Assembly: GCA_964343305.1 (NCBI GenBank)
Contig: CAYFJO010000116.1
Coordinates: forward strand, 1-26,924
Direction: 5' to 3'
DNA length: 26,924 bases
DNA from: CAYFJO01 sp964343305
GTDB lineage: Bacteria > Planctomycetota > Planctomycetia > Pirellulales > Pirellulaceae
Part shown: positions 1 to 8,565 of the stretch, one piece after another
How positions within the stretch are numbered: the stretch's first letter is position 1
Layout of the letters: each line of letters opens with the position of its first letter
Translations under genes and position numbers: made by a program
Notes under the pieces: generated by a model
The model's input: only the letters and a program-made list of their open reading frames with translations
What the model was told of the DNA's origin: nothing
The model's database searches: none

Positions 1-126
1 AGTTAGGGTCATACCGCTTCTTCAAAAATCATGCAAGGTGCGCTGTACAATTAAGACACTACCTGAGGATTAGACCTCCGAAGTTTCGGAGAACTTCGGA
101 AGTCTGGTTTTTTCGCCGTCCAATGA
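1..126. other. left-edge non-coding stretch
   Basis: No convincing gene is visible before the stop codon of the diguanylate cyclase gene. The stretch holds the hairpin at 74-103 (listed separately) and otherwise only AT-leaning sequence without an open frame of useful length. A gene ending to the left of the window could use the hairpin as its terminator. Confidence 0.5.
74..114 (+). terminator. hairpin with T-run; copy A of a dispersed hairpin family
   Basis: Arms 74-85 and 92-103 pair over 12 positions with one mismatch around a 6-nt loop. The right arm is followed by CTGG and six Ts, the layout of a plus-strand rho-independent terminator. On the minus strand it lies 24 nt past the cyclase stop codon, so it may act in both directions. 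The right arm and tail closely match the copy at 10486-10515 and resemble the one at 19175-19194, so this is a repeat family as well as a possible terminator. Confidence 0.6.
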
Positions 127-1719
127 TCAGCTCACACCCAACGGCATCGGCTCGGCGCGTTCGGGGCGATGGCCGTCGTGGAAGAAGCAGACATTGGGAC
201 CACTGGCAACGGCGGTCTCCAAAGCTTCCTGGCAACGTTCCAACAAGCGGTCCGTCGTCTGATCCAATGCCGATTCCGCAGCGCCCATGCTGACCGTGAA
301 CTGCAGATGGTTCTCTCCAATCGGAAGCCGGCAGCGGGCAATCGCATGTTGTAATCGTTCGGCGATGTGCATGGCCTCGCCGATCGCCGCGCCGGGCATC
401 ATGATGGAGAACACGTCGTCATCGAAACGCGCGGTGCACTCGACATCGCGAATGACGGCCTTGAAGAACTGTCGGAGCGCCTTCAACACCGATTTTCCAA
501 CCACCTCGCCTCCATTGTCGACCAGACGTTGAAAATCATCGACCTGCAACATCACGATCGATATCGTTTCGCCCGATTCCTGTTGGGCTTCGACACACGT
601 TTCCACTCGCTCGCAGAAGACTTCACGAGTTGGAAGTCCGGTTTCACGATCACGGCCTTCGGCGACCACGATCGGCTCGTCGTCCTGGTTGGTTGACGAT
701 TCGATCGGTGTCGAGGGGACTTCATTCGCAGCGGGTTCGTTTCGCAGGGGAATGTAGCGCTCGCCGTCGTGCCAATGGCCACAATTCCGGCCTGCTTCCT
801 TGGACGCGTACAAAGCACCGTCCGCGCGCTTGATCAACGACTTGACATCGTCGGTCGTGAGCAATTGGGCGACGCCCGCGCTGGCGGTCACGTGTAGGTC
901 CGTGCCTTCGAAGCGGAAGGTGGTCTGATCAATTGCCGCGCGAGCCTGGTCGGCACGCTGCTGGATGTCGTTGATCCTCGCGCCGCGATAGATCATGGCA
1001 AACTCTTCGCCACCATAACGGACGGCGATGTCATTCGCTTGGACCGCGCCGGCCAGCACTCGGCCGACTCCTCGAAGCACTTCATCGCCCGCTTGATGGC
1101 CATGCGTGTCATTAAAATTCTTGAAGTGGTCGATGTCGAGCATCATCACACACAGCGGTTCGCTGTTGCCTCGAAATCGCTCGAAAGCCGAGGCGAGTTC
1201 ATCGTCGAAGGCACGCCGGTTGGCCAGCGAAGTCAGGGCGTCCGTTCGGGCCGCGCTGACGTGAGTTTCGATTTCCCTTTCCTGTTGCACCAGCCGGTCT
1301 TCGGCGTCGCAAAGTCGGCTTTGCATTTTCTCGTTTGCTTGCACCAGCTTGGTGATGGCCTGAACCACGGCAATGGACTCTTGTGGCTGAGATTCGCTCA
1401 ATTCGTCGCTGACTTCTTGAATCCGGTTCGTGTGCTGGTCCACGTCGGTTTGCATGTGCGAAGCGATTTCCTGCAACTCCGCCAAGACCTCGCGTGGAAG
1501 ATCGACCGCCCCTGGATCGATTTCGTCCGCTGGCTGGATTGGATTGAACTGCACCGATGTTTGCGCGTCGGTCGCTTCGTGAGAAGTTACGCAGTCGTGC
1601 TGAACAGCAGCCCGGTCTCTCTGATTTCCATAGATCAGGGCGTGAACCGCCCAGCCGATTGCTACCCCAATTGCCCCCGCCCCAGCGGCTAACAATACAC
1701 TGATTGTAATAGTTGGCAT
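127..1719 (-). CDS. membrane-anchored diguanylate cyclase with tandem GGDEF domains
   Basis: This 530-residue protein should make cyclic di-GMP from two GTP at the inner membrane. Residues 5-30 form one hydrophobic segment; residues 80-155 look like a coiled-coil linker. The first GGDEF domain (about 155-320) keeps the active-site GGEEF at 236-240 and an N-terminal DALTSLANRRAF signature, so it looks catalytic. The inhibitory I-site Arg is absent (QAND at 227-230 in place of RxxD), so product inhibition at that site is unlikely. A second GGDEF-like domain (about 355-515) has FDDDVF at 432-437 where GGDEF should be, so it is probably inactive and may be regulatory. The ATG at 1719 has a weak AAGAG upstream and a sigma-70-like promoter at 1784-1811. 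Divergent from a PilZ-domain gene, which suggests a writer and reader pair. Confidence 0.9.
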   Translation of the reverse strand: MPTITISVLLAAGAGAIGVAIGWAVHALIYGNQRDRAAVQHDCVTSHEATDAQTSVQFNPIQPADEIDPGAVDLPREVLAELQEIASHMQTDVDQHTNRIQEVSDELSESQPQESIAVVQAITKLVQANEKMQSRLCDAEDRLVQQEREIETHVSAARTDALTSLANRRAFDDELASAFERFRGNSEPLCVMMLDIDHFKNFNDTHGHQAGDEVLRGVGRVLAGAVQANDIAVRYGGEEFAMIYRGARINDIQQRADQARAAIDQTTFRFEGTDLHVTASAGVAQLLTTDDVKSLIKRADGALYASKEAGRNCGHWHDGERYIPLRNEPAANEVPSTPIESSTNQDDEPIVVAEGRDRETGLPTREVFCERVETCVEAQQESGETISIVMLQVDDFQRLVDNGGEVVGKSVLKALRQFFKAVIRDVECTARFDDDVFSIMMPGAAIGEAMHIAERLQHAIARCRLPIGENHLQFTVSMGAAESALDQTTDRLLERCQEALETAVASGPNVCFFHDGHRPERAEPMPLGVS

Positions 1720-1783
1720 CTCTTTTCTGCCCCTTGCCTTGAGAGTGCTGCGTGTCGTGTTTCTACGATCTGCCCCTTTAATC

Positions 1784-1811
1784 TAAATAGGGCGCAGATG
1801 CGCCGTGTCAA
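1784..1811 (-). promoter_or_regulatory. sigma-70-like promoter of the cyclase gene with a dyad in the spacer
   Basis: Read on the minus strand, TTGACA (1806-1811) is followed by a 16-bp spacer and TATTTA (1784-1789), about 65 bp before the cyclase ATG. The spacer is almost filled by the perfect inverted repeat GGCGCA-GA-TGCGCC (1791-1804), which is placed like an operator between the -35 and -10 elements. The promoter assignment assumes ordinary housekeeping sigma specificity. Confidence 0.5.
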
Positions 1812-1910
1812 AACGATTGTACAGAAATAGCTCGGCCAGCAGCGCCTATATCCGAGGTTTGACCTAGAGTTTTAGGACGCTTTTGTTTTCGTAACGTGGA
1901 AACCTGTCAG

Positions 1911-2060
1911 ATGGGCATACTTCTGCTAGGGGCAATCCTTTCGCCAACGGCCTTGATTCTTTTGGTGGCGTTTGTCGCGGTTGCCAATTTAGGGCTGGGG
2001 TATGTGTTGGGGCGAACGTTCCCGAAGAGCGATACGGAAACTAGTAACGACGGGTCCTAG
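1911..2060 (+). CDS. 49-residue single-pass membrane peptide
   Basis: The frame runs from ATG 1911 to TAG 2060. Residues 2-36 are strongly hydrophobic (including LILLVAFVAVANLGLGYVLG), and the last 13 residues are a polar tail ending TETSNDGS. That pattern of one membrane helix with a charged end is unusual for chance sequence. It lies 50 bp before the GAF-PAS-PilZ gene on the same strand, so the two may share a transcript. The ribosome site is weak (GGA about 12 nt upstream). I recognise no family. It could be the membrane anchor of the downstream sensor, encoded separately; that is inference. Confidence 0.5.
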   Translation: MGILLLGAILSPTALILLVAFVAVANLGLGYVLGRTFPKSDTETSNDGS

Positions 2061-2109
2061 AAATAAGCGGGCATCGTCAGGGCACTCTAGTTGTATTGGG
2101 GTAGTGGCA

Positions 2110-3525
2110 ATGGCTGTTGATCAAAACAGTGATGTTGGAACGATTGACGTTTGTTTGGTGAAAAACAACTCTTCATCGACCGAATTCGAACCATTGGACA
2201 ACGGCGAGAAGCAATTCACTGCGTCTTTGACAGATCTTGTCAGCGGCTTAGATCGGGCAAGCGATCCTGAGGATATGCCGCTGTTGGCTGGCAAATGGTT
2301 GGCCGAGGCAACTGGATCGGATCACATTGGAGTGGCGGTCTTGTCGGCGACGGATGAGCCGCTGTCATTTACGCTTCAGCGAGTTGACGCATTCGAAACG
2401 GAGAGTCGCCAGCCGGTGGAGCTTTCGGCCGACGCGGCGGAGTCCCTGTCTGGCTTGACGCTGGCCAGCGGGACGCTCACGGCGGTCGAGCATCTGGCCC
2501 GCGACGAGCGCGTTGTCGACCAAGTGCTGGAGGCGGCCGGGATCGCATCGGCAATCGTTTGTCCGATCGTCATTCAAGGAAAAACCACCGGCACGTTCGG
2601 CGTCTATCACAGCGCTCCGCTCCAGATCGAACAAGCGAACCTCCTACTCGCGGAAGCCGCGTCACACATGCTGGGAGCCGCAATGGCCCGCGCCCAAGCG
2701 GAGAGCGCGCTCAGCGTCCAAACCGGGTTGTTGATGTCGATGATGGATTCGCAAACGCCGGTCGCGGTGTTGACCGATGATGGCCGTGTTCAGCGCGTGA
2801 ACGCGGCGCTTGCCGAGCTTGCGTGTATCGATTCGTCCGACGTCAAGAGCCATCCGTTTACGCACGCCTTTGTCACGAGCAAAGACGAGGATCTCGTTTG
2901 GGAAGCGATCTGCCGCGCGAAAAGCCATCGTGAAAGTGTGACGGTCGAGGCGGCTTTAAAAACGGGCGGCGAAGTGATCAAGCATATTCGCTGGTCGTTT
3001 TCCGCCGTTTGCGATTCGAAAGGTGACGTCTGCCAAGTCACCGCCTGTGGAGTCGATGTCACTCGCCAAACGGAGCTGACCACCGAATTGCACTTGTCAC
3101 AAGTGATGTTGAGTGAAATTCGGCAAGAGCTTGAGCAACGACGCAGTGAATCAGTCGATGACTCGTCGAAGCCCGGGAGCCAGGGAGAAGTCGAATCCAG
3201 CGGTCCAGGCGGTGTAGAACTCCGCAAGTACGAACGGCGACCGTTTCCGTACTACCAACGAATTGCGCCAATTCGCGATGGCAAGTTGCCCGAGTTGACC
3301 GACTTTACGGAAGTTCGCATGAAGGACATTTCCGTTCAGGGCTTTGCATTCCTCGTGCCTCGTCCGCCCAAGATCGACCGATTCGTGGTGGAACTTGGAC
3401 CGTCGCAGATTTACCTGTTCGCCGACGTCAAGCACGTGACAAGTTGCACGGTCGATGGACGGCGGATGTTTACGGTTGGATGCCAGTATTCGGGACGAGC
3501 AACTTACTTGGCCAAAAAGAAATGA
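2110..3525 (+). CDS. GAF-PAS-PilZ protein, putative c-di-GMP effector
   Basis: This 471-residue, apparently soluble protein has a GAF-like domain (about 35-195), a PAS-like domain (about 205-325), a polar coiled linker (330-370) and a C-terminal PilZ-like domain (about 374-465). The second PilZ motif is present as DISVQG (406-411). The first arginine motif is non-standard, with RRPFPYYQR at 386-394 in place of RxxxR. The likely role is to bind cyclic di-GMP and combine it with a signal sensed by GAF or PAS. I chose ATG 2110 because the 36 codons upstream in frame overlap the small membrane ORF in another frame and read as low-complexity basic sequence. The divergent neighbour is a cyclase, which fits a shared pathway. 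Confidence 0.8.
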   Translation: MAVDQNSDVGTIDVCLVKNNSSSTEFEPLDNGEKQFTASLTDLVSGLDRASDPEDMPLLAGKWLAEATGSDHIGVAVLSATDEPLSFTLQRVDAFETESRQPVELSADAAESLSGLTLASGTLTAVEHLARDERVVDQVLEAAGIASAIVCPIVIQGKTTGTFGVYHSAPLQIEQANLLLAEAASHMLGAAMARAQAESALSVQTGLLMSMMDSQTPVAVLTDDGRVQRVNAALAELACIDSSDVKSHPFTHAFVTSKDEDLVWEAICRAKSHRESVTVEAALKTGGEVIKHIRWSFSAVCDSKGDVCQVTACGVDVTRQTELTTELHLSQVMLSEIRQELEQRRSESVDDSSKPGSQGEVESSGPGGVELRKYERRPFPYYQRIAPIRDGKLPELTDFTEVRMKDISVQGFAFLVPRPPKIDRFVVELGPSQIYLFADVKHVTSCTVDGRRMFTVGCQYSGRATYLAKKK

Positions 3526-3577
3526 AATTCGTTTGCACGGTGTTTGCGATCCGTGAGGACTTGCGTCTTTTGCTACC

Positions 3578-4843
3578 ATGGGACGCATGACTGGACGATT
3601 GCGAGAATTGGCTGCGCTGTTTTTGAAGCTGGGGACCATCGGATTTGGCGGCCCGGCAGTTCACATCTCCGCCATGGAAGACGAAGTCGTGCAGCGGCGC
3701 GGCTGGCTGACGCAGGAACGTTTTCTGGATCTGGTGGGCGCGACGAACCTCATTCCCGGACCGAATTCTACGGAAATGGCGATTCACATCGGCTATGTCC
3801 GGGCTGGGTTGCTTGGCTTGATCGTCGCGGGCTGTTCGTTCATCTTCCCCGCCGTCCTGATCACGCTCGGTTTTGCGTGGTTGTACGTCGAATATGGCGA
3901 GTTGCCGCAAATGACACCGGTGCTGTACGGAGTCAAACCGGCTGTCTTGGCGATCATCTTGACGGCAGGATGGCGGCTGGCAAAGAAAGCCATCACCAGT
4001 TGGCAGGCCGCGCTGATCGCACTGACGGTCGCGGTGTGCAGCCTTTGCTTTGGGCGCGAGTTGCTGTTGATTGTGCTCGGAGGAGTTCTGGGCATGATCT
4101 GGTTGTGGCTCGTGCGGCCAACCAACGACGTCGGTTCGAAGCCCACCACGGGCAAGGCGGCGAGTTTGTTGGCGGCTTTTTTTTGTATACTTCGTGCGAA
4201 GCCAACTTATGCGGCACCCGCCGCCGCTCCAGCCATCGCTGTCGCAACAGCTACGACCGTGAAATCGTTCATGGGACTTGCACTCTTCTTTCTCAAAGTT
4301 GGCTGTGTGCTGTACGGCAGCGGCTATGTGCTGTTTGCCTATTTGGAAGGCACGTTGGTGAACGACTACCAGTGGCTGACGCGCGAACAACTGGTCGATG
4401 CGATTGCCGTCGGGCAGCTCACTCCAGGTCCGATTTTGTCGACCGCGACGTTTATCGGATACCTTGTTTTCGGCACCAGCGGTTGGGCAGTCGCGGGGGG
4501 CTGCATTGCCACGCTTTGCATCTTTCTGCCGTCGTTTGTCTTTGTTCTTGTTGTGAATCCGATTGTGCCAAGATTGCGAAAAAGCCCCGTCGCCTCGTTA
4601 TTTCTGGATGCGGTGAACGCGGCATCGATGGGCCTGATGGCGGCCGTCACAGTGAAATTGGCGTGTGACACTTTTACTCAGCCGGGCGCGCGGTTCAGTG
4701 TCGATTGGAGCAGTGTGACGATCGCCGCCGTCGCGATCTTCGCCGCGGTGCGATTCAAGTTGTCCACTTTTTGGTTAGTCGTCGGTGGCGCATCCAGTGG
4801 ATATCTCGCCTGGTCCATCGGACGACTGCTCCACTTTGTATAA
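3578..4843 (+). CDS. chrA: ChrA-family chromate transporter, two-domain form
   Basis: This 421-residue integral membrane protein has two homologous halves, each starting with an FxKxG motif. The first half has FLKLGTIGFGGPAVHI near residue 15, then a WLTQERFLDLVGATNLIPGPNS segment. The second half repeats this as FFLKVGCVLYGSG and WLTREQLVDAIAVGQLTPGP. Two fused CHR domains of about 400 residues are the usual long-chain ChrA layout. Characterised members export chromate; for many environmental relatives the substrate is unproved. The linker between halves (about 185-230) is Ala-rich. ATG 3578 is used; ATG 3587 is an equally plausible start, as neither has a clear ribosome site. The gene lies 52 bp after the PilZ gene and 44 bp before a sulfatase. 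Confidence 0.88.
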   Translation: MGRMTGRLRELAALFLKLGTIGFGGPAVHISAMEDEVVQRRGWLTQERFLDLVGATNLIPGPNSTEMAIHIGYVRAGLLGLIVAGCSFIFPAVLITLGFAWLYVEYGELPQMTPVLYGVKPAVLAIILTAGWRLAKKAITSWQAALIALTVAVCSLCFGRELLLIVLGGVLGMIWLWLVRPTNDVGSKPTTGKAASLLAAFFCILRAKPTYAAPAAAPAIAVATATTVKSFMGLALFFLKVGCVLYGSGYVLFAYLEGTLVNDYQWLTREQLVDAIAVGQLTPGPILSTATFIGYLVFGTSGWAVAGGCIATLCIFLPSFVFVLVVNPIVPRLRKSPVASLFLDAVNAASMGLMAAVTVKLACDTFTQPGARFSVDWSSVTIAAVAIFAAVRFKLSTFWLVVGGASSGYLAWSIGRLLHFV

Positions 4844-4887
4844 TCATCCGAGCAAAACACAACCAACGATTCTTGAGGAAGACTGCT

Positions 4888-6297
4888 ATGACGAAACAAC
4901 TGCTGCGACTGTCGATCCTATCCATCATTTTTTGTATTGCGAAAATGGACGCCTTGGCCGAACAAACTTCGCCGCCGAACTTTGTCATCATTTTCTGCGA
5001 CGATCTGGGCTACGGCGACTTGGGTTGCTTTGGCCATCCCACGATTCGCACGCCTAACCTCGACCGGATGGCGGCCGAAGGCGTCAAGCTGACACAGTTC
5101 TATTCCGCCGCGCCGGTCTGTACGCCCAGCCGAGCTGCTTTGATGACCGGCCGCTTGCCCGCGCGGAGCGGCATGTGTAGTGACAAACGGCGCGTCCTGT
5201 TTCCCAATTCCATAGGCGGCATTCCGGCCGATGAAATCACGCTGGCCGAAGCGTTAAAGACGAAGGGCTACGCGACGGCCTGTGTTGGCAAATGGCATCT
5301 CGGCCACCTGCCTCAATTCCTGCCGACCAACAATGGGTTCGAATCGTACTTTGGCATCCCCTACTCCAACGACATGGATCGTGACAAGAACTCGCCGCGC
5401 GATCGGCACGAGCTGTTTTGGAAGCCGAAGATCGAGTATTGGAACGTGCCGCTGTTGCGCAACGAAAAGGAGCTTGAACGGCCGACGAATCAAACCACGA
5501 TCACTCGGCGCTACACGGACGAAGCCGTCAAGTTCATCAAGTCGAACAAGGACAAGCCGTTTTTCCTTTACATGCCTCACAGCATGCCACACGTACCGCT
5601 GTTTCGGTCTGAAGATTTCGTCGGCCGCAGCCCGCGCGGCTATTACGGCGACGTGATCGAAGAGATTGATTGGTCGGTTGGACAGGTGCTCGATACATTG
5701 CGTGAGACGGATTTGGACGAAAACACGTTGGTCTTTTTCACCAGCGACAATGGACCATGGTTGATTTTCGACGACCACGGCGGATCAGCCGGACTGCTTC
5801 GCGACGGCAAAGGCAGCACCTGGGAAGGTGGCATGCGCGAACCAACGATTGCCTGGTGGCCGGGTCGAATCAAACCCAGCGTGCGTCACGACGTGGCCAG
5901 CACGATGGACATCTTTGCCACGGCCTGCAAGTTGACCGGCACTGCGTTGCCCAAGGATCGCGAGATGGATAGCCATGATTTAACGCCGGTCTTGTTTGGC
6001 ACGGGCAAGAGCACGCGCGAGGCGTTGTTTTATTATCGCGGTTACAACTTGATGGCCGTCCGCAAAGGCCCGTGGAAAGCCCACTTCATGACTCAGGACG
6101 CCTACGGTCCCAAGTCACGCGAGCGCGAAACTCACGAGACGCCCCTGCTGTACAACCTTGAAGTCGATCCGTCCGAAAAGTGGAACGTGGCCGAGAAGCA
6201 TGCAGATGTGTTGGATGATATCGCCAAGATGGTGGAAGCCCACCAGGCAAAAATGAAGCCGGCCGTCTCGCAACTCGAAAACGAAAACCTCGAGTAG
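4888..6297 (+). CDS. secreted formylglycine-dependent sulfatase (arylsulfatase A-like)
   Basis: This 469-residue enzyme should hydrolyse sulfate esters, probably on sulfated polysaccharides, outside the cytoplasm. Residues 1-24 look like a signal peptide ending ALA. Metal-binding Asp-Asp is at 38-39 (FCDDLGYGD). The modified cysteine lies in CTPSR (Cys78), the motif converted to formylglycine. The GKWHLGH block (134-140) supplies the conserved Lys and His, and TSDNGPW supplies further metal ligands. The length is normal for the family. ATG 4888 has GAGGA 8 nt upstream; longer in-frame extensions have no leader and overlap the end of chrA. No sulfatase-maturating enzyme is visible nearby. Substrate cannot be told from sequence. 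Confidence 0.92.
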   Translation: MTKQLLRLSILSIIFCIAKMDALAEQTSPPNFVIIFCDDLGYGDLGCFGHPTIRTPNLDRMAAEGVKLTQFYSAAPVCTPSRAALMTGRLPARSGMCSDKRRVLFPNSIGGIPADEITLAEALKTKGYATACVGKWHLGHLPQFLPTNNGFESYFGIPYSNDMDRDKNSPRDRHELFWKPKIEYWNVPLLRNEKELERPTNQTTITRRYTDEAVKFIKSNKDKPFFLYMPHSMPHVPLFRSEDFVGRSPRGYYGDVIEEIDWSVGQVLDTLRETDLDENTLVFFTSDNGPWLIFDDHGGSAGLLRDGKGSTWEGGMREPTIAWWPGRIKPSVRHDVASTMDIFATACKLTGTALPKDREMDSHDLTPVLFGTGKSTREALFYYRGYNLMAVRKGPWKAHFMTQDAYGPKSRERETHETPLLYNLEVDPSEKWNVAEKHADVLDDIAKMVEAHQAKMKPAVSQLENENLE

Positions 6298-6312
6298 ATT
6301 GCACCCAATCAA

Positions 6313-6343
6313 CAATTCACCAAACCACCCTACAGGTGAATTG
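6313..6343. terminator. inverted repeat between convergent genes
   Basis: CAATTCACC (6313-6321) and GGTGAATTG (6335-6343) form a perfect 9-bp stem with a 13-nt loop, lying between the ends of the sulfatase and the DUF4058 gene. There is no T-run on either side, so intrinsic termination is uncertain; a stabilising 3' hairpin for both mRNAs is an alternative. Confidence 0.4.
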
Positions 6344-6351
6344 CAGCTCGA

Positions 6352-7119
6352 CTACGGTGGTCGAATCAACTCCTTGGCCCATTCCGCATCGCTGCCCTCA
6401 AGCGGCGGAACTGGCTCGCTCTCGTACATGTAATCTTCGTAGCCTGCGGCGTCGTAAACACGATCCAACGTTGCCTGCAAATCGATCTGTGCATCGGCGT
6501 CCTTTTCCAACAACGGGATGGGAATCGTTGGCAACGGCTCGCGCAAGCCGATTGGCCAGATCCCAACACGAGGTCGTTCCTGCGAGCGGCTGACAAACAC
6601 ACAATAGTCGCAGTCGGGCATCACGTCGATTGGCAACCTCGGACCGCCGCGCAACAAATCGAGTTCCACCAGATGAGCGTCCGTGCGAATCGCCCGACGC
6701 CGCTTGCGAAGGTACTGTTCGCGGTCGGTCCCTTCGTTTTTGTTCGAAGGACTGAGCAATTCGATCACCGTGACAAGTTGCCGCTGGTTGCGGTCACGAA
6801 TTTCCAAATAGGACATCCGTTCAAAATCAATCGCGTCGGGTAGCTCGCCGTAGGCTGGTGCAACCGTAGTCGTGGAAGATGTCTGCTCGGCGAAGTCCAA
6901 TTGTCCTTCCGCAACGGTAACGTCGCCTCGGCCAAGCAGCCGCCATTGATCTTGGGGCAGTTCGTGGATGTAGAGTTGCTCCTCAATCTTGACCAGATAT
7001 TCGGGACGAACGATTGCTGCCAGCGCCTCACTCAGATGTGTAATGAATCGCTGATGAAAATCCTGCCAGACGTCTGGCTGCTCCAAATACGGGTTCATGC
7101 CGGGAAAGGGAGAAGGCAT
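6352..7119 (-). CDS. DUF4058 family protein
   Basis: This 255-residue protein begins with MPSPFPGMNPYLEQPDVW, the hallmark start of DUF4058, a family common in planctomycetes and cyanobacteria and of unknown function. Other family-like segments are ERMSYLEIRDRNQRQLVTVI followed by a LLSPSNK motif near the middle, a pattern reminiscent of nuclease-fold Uma2-like proteins; that link is only an impression. I set the start at ATG 7119, which has GGAG 7 nt upstream. A TTG two codons earlier would add two residues. There is no signal peptide or membrane segment. It stands alone, convergent with the sulfatase. Confidence 0.85.
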   Translation of the reverse strand: MPSPFPGMNPYLEQPDVWQDFHQRFITHLSEALAAIVRPEYLVKIEEQLYIHELPQDQWRLLGRGDVTVAEGQLDFAEQTSSTTTVAPAYGELPDAIDFERMSYLEIRDRNQRQLVTVIELLSPSNKNEGTDREQYLRKRRRAIRTDAHLVELDLLRGGPRLPIDVMPDCDYCVFVSRSQERPRVGIWPIGLREPLPTIPIPLLEKDADAQIDLQATLDRVYDAAGYEDYMYESEPVPPLEGSDAEWAKELIRPP

Positions 7120-7506
7120 GTGCAACTCCGATGGTTAATAAATAAGGTGGTCGTCAACTATCCTACGCAATGAGTGGCCGTTTGAGAAGAATTATCCAGT
7201 TTTGGTGGTGTCCTAATTCTGTGTTGCACAATTGATTCGCGCAATTGGTTCACAATTGATTTGGACAGGCATCTTGCCGACCTGGGCGGCACGCAGTTGC
7301 TCGTCAGATGCCAAATCCAACGTCGAGACACCAATTAAGACCGACACGTTGATCGACAAAATCGCGATAAATTTGCGTTGTTCCACAGACTTCTCCGGCG
7401 TTGAATTCATTCTTCGCGGGTGCCCCACAAGAAACATCGCTCACAGTGCCGAAGACGCTATCTGCCGATGATTTCGCGGCTAGATTGAGATCGATTGCTT
7501 GCTTGT
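7120..7506. other. 387-bp region with no secure gene
   Basis: This lies between the DUF4058 start and the hydrolase stop. It holds a weak 65-codon frame (listed separately), an 11-bp direct repeat CACAATTGATT at 7227-7237 and 7251-7261, and a 7-bp inverted repeat AGAATTA/TAATTCT at 7188-7194 and 7214-7220. None of this points to a known element. It could be a decayed gene. Confidence 0.4.
7213..7410 (-). CDS. possible small membrane or exported protein, 65 residues
   Basis: The frame starts MNSTPEKSVEQRKFIAILS and continues with a modest hydrophobic stretch (about residues 14-30), then a polar tail with two INC motifs. The layout could be a short leader or anchor, but the ribosome site is poor, the frame is short, and an opposing frame of similar length exists. 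I recognise no family. Treat it as tentative. Confidence 0.22.
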   Translation of the reverse strand: MNSTPEKSVEQRKFIAILSINVSVLIGVSTLDLASDEQLRAAQVGKMPVQINCEPIARINCATQN

Positions 7507-8508
7507 TCAGTCTTGGTTCTTCGTGTTGCCAATGTGTTTGACAAAATCGACGATGCGCCAATCCATCCAGCGACAATCCGGGTCGACGCCGCTCTGACCG
7601 ACGAATCCAAGATGACCACCATGCTGCGCCATGTGTAACGTGATCGCCGACGACATTGGATAACGCTCGTAAATGGTCGAGGGCACCAGTGGATCGTCGG
7701 CCGATGCAAGGATGATTGTTGGAACGCGCACGTCTTTCAAAAGCCTTCCCGCACTGCACCGGGCGTAATAATCTTCGATCCCATCAAAGCCACTCATCGG
7801 CGCTGTGTATTGATCGTCGAACTCCCACAACCGAGGTGGCATGGAAACGAGCGGATTCGCGCCCAGCTCAGGCACGCTGCGATGGCGATGATAGGCAAGT
7901 TGATGGAGACATTTGACGAACTCTCGATCGTAAAAACGATTGAAACCTCTGCGCAAGTTGCGGCCGCAGGCCATCAAGTCGATCGGGGGTGAAACGGTGA
8001 CGACGCTGTCGAGGCAGGCTGGCGTCGAACGGGAATGCTCAGCGAGGTACTTCAACACGATGTTCCCGCTCAAAGAGAAACCGACCAAAGTGATCTGTGA
8101 CTCGGGACAAAGCTCGTTCACAAAATGCAATGCCGGCCCCACGTCGTCGCTCCGACCTGCATGACCAAATTCATTGGCCAAGGCGAACCCGGCACCATGT
8201 CCCCGCAGGTCTTTGCGAAACGTGCGTATGCCAGCTTGGTTCAACTTCACCGCTGTTCGCACCATATACGTCGATTGATGCGAGCCGGCCAGACCGTGCA
8301 TCAAAATGACGACCCGGTCGCCCGATTGCCATTCGCTGGGGCAATCGTCATGCAACACCAGCCGGTCGCCATTCGCCAGTTCGACTTCATGGCGCACCGT
8401 CGCTTGCGGCCGATCGGTGATTCGCAAATAAGTGCCCACGATCGTCTGTACATGCGGATTGCGCAGTGCAAATGGTGGGTGGAATTCGGAATGTAGAGGG
8501 CTAAACAT
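7507..8508 (-). CDS. YheT-like alpha/beta hydrolase
   Basis: This 333-residue cytoplasmic protein has the alpha/beta-hydrolase layout of the YheT (UPF0017) group. The N-terminal segment FHPPFALRNPHVQTI is characteristic. The oxyanion-region motif HGLAGS is at 71-76, the nucleophile elbow is GFSLSG (Ser145), the acid is in ASADDPLVPS, and the histidine is in HGGHLGF near the C-terminus. The triad therefore looks intact. Substrates for this group are not well defined; short-chain or lipid ester hydrolysis is usual. ATG 8508 follows the family start. It lies 57 bp downstream of the sigma-54 activator on the same strand, so co-transcription is possible. Confidence 0.87.
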   Translation of the reverse strand: MFSPLHSEFHPPFALRNPHVQTIVGTYLRITDRPQATVRHEVELANGDRLVLHDDCPSEWQSGDRVVILMHGLAGSHQSTYMVRTAVKLNQAGIRTFRKDLRGHGAGFALANEFGHAGRSDDVGPALHFVNELCPESQITLVGFSLSGNIVLKYLAEHSRSTPACLDSVVTVSPPIDLMACGRNLRRGFNRFYDREFVKCLHQLAYHRHRSVPELGANPLVSMPPRLWEFDDQYTAPMSGFDGIEDYYARCSAGRLLKDVRVPTIILASADDPLVPSTIYERYPMSSAITLHMAQHGGHLGFVGQSGVDPDCRWMDWRIVDFVKHIGNTKNQD

Positions 8509-8565
8509 CGAATTCTGTGCGGCTGAGTAGAGAGGTAGCGGCCAGCGAGTGTTGGTCCGCGAAGT

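Noticed and set aside
1039..1692. 217-codon plus-strand frame inside the cyclase gene
   Set aside because: Shadow of the GGDEF gene; no motif, no ribosome site.
4177..4184. run of eight Ts in the chrA linker as a programmed frameshift site
   Set aside because: The zero frame continues intact into a proper second CHR domain, so no shift is needed; no stimulatory structure was evident.
3470..4390. 306-codon minus-strand frame across the PilZ and chrA genes
   Set aside because: Low-complexity composition rich in Gln, Arg and His, no domain, and it crosses two well-supported genes.
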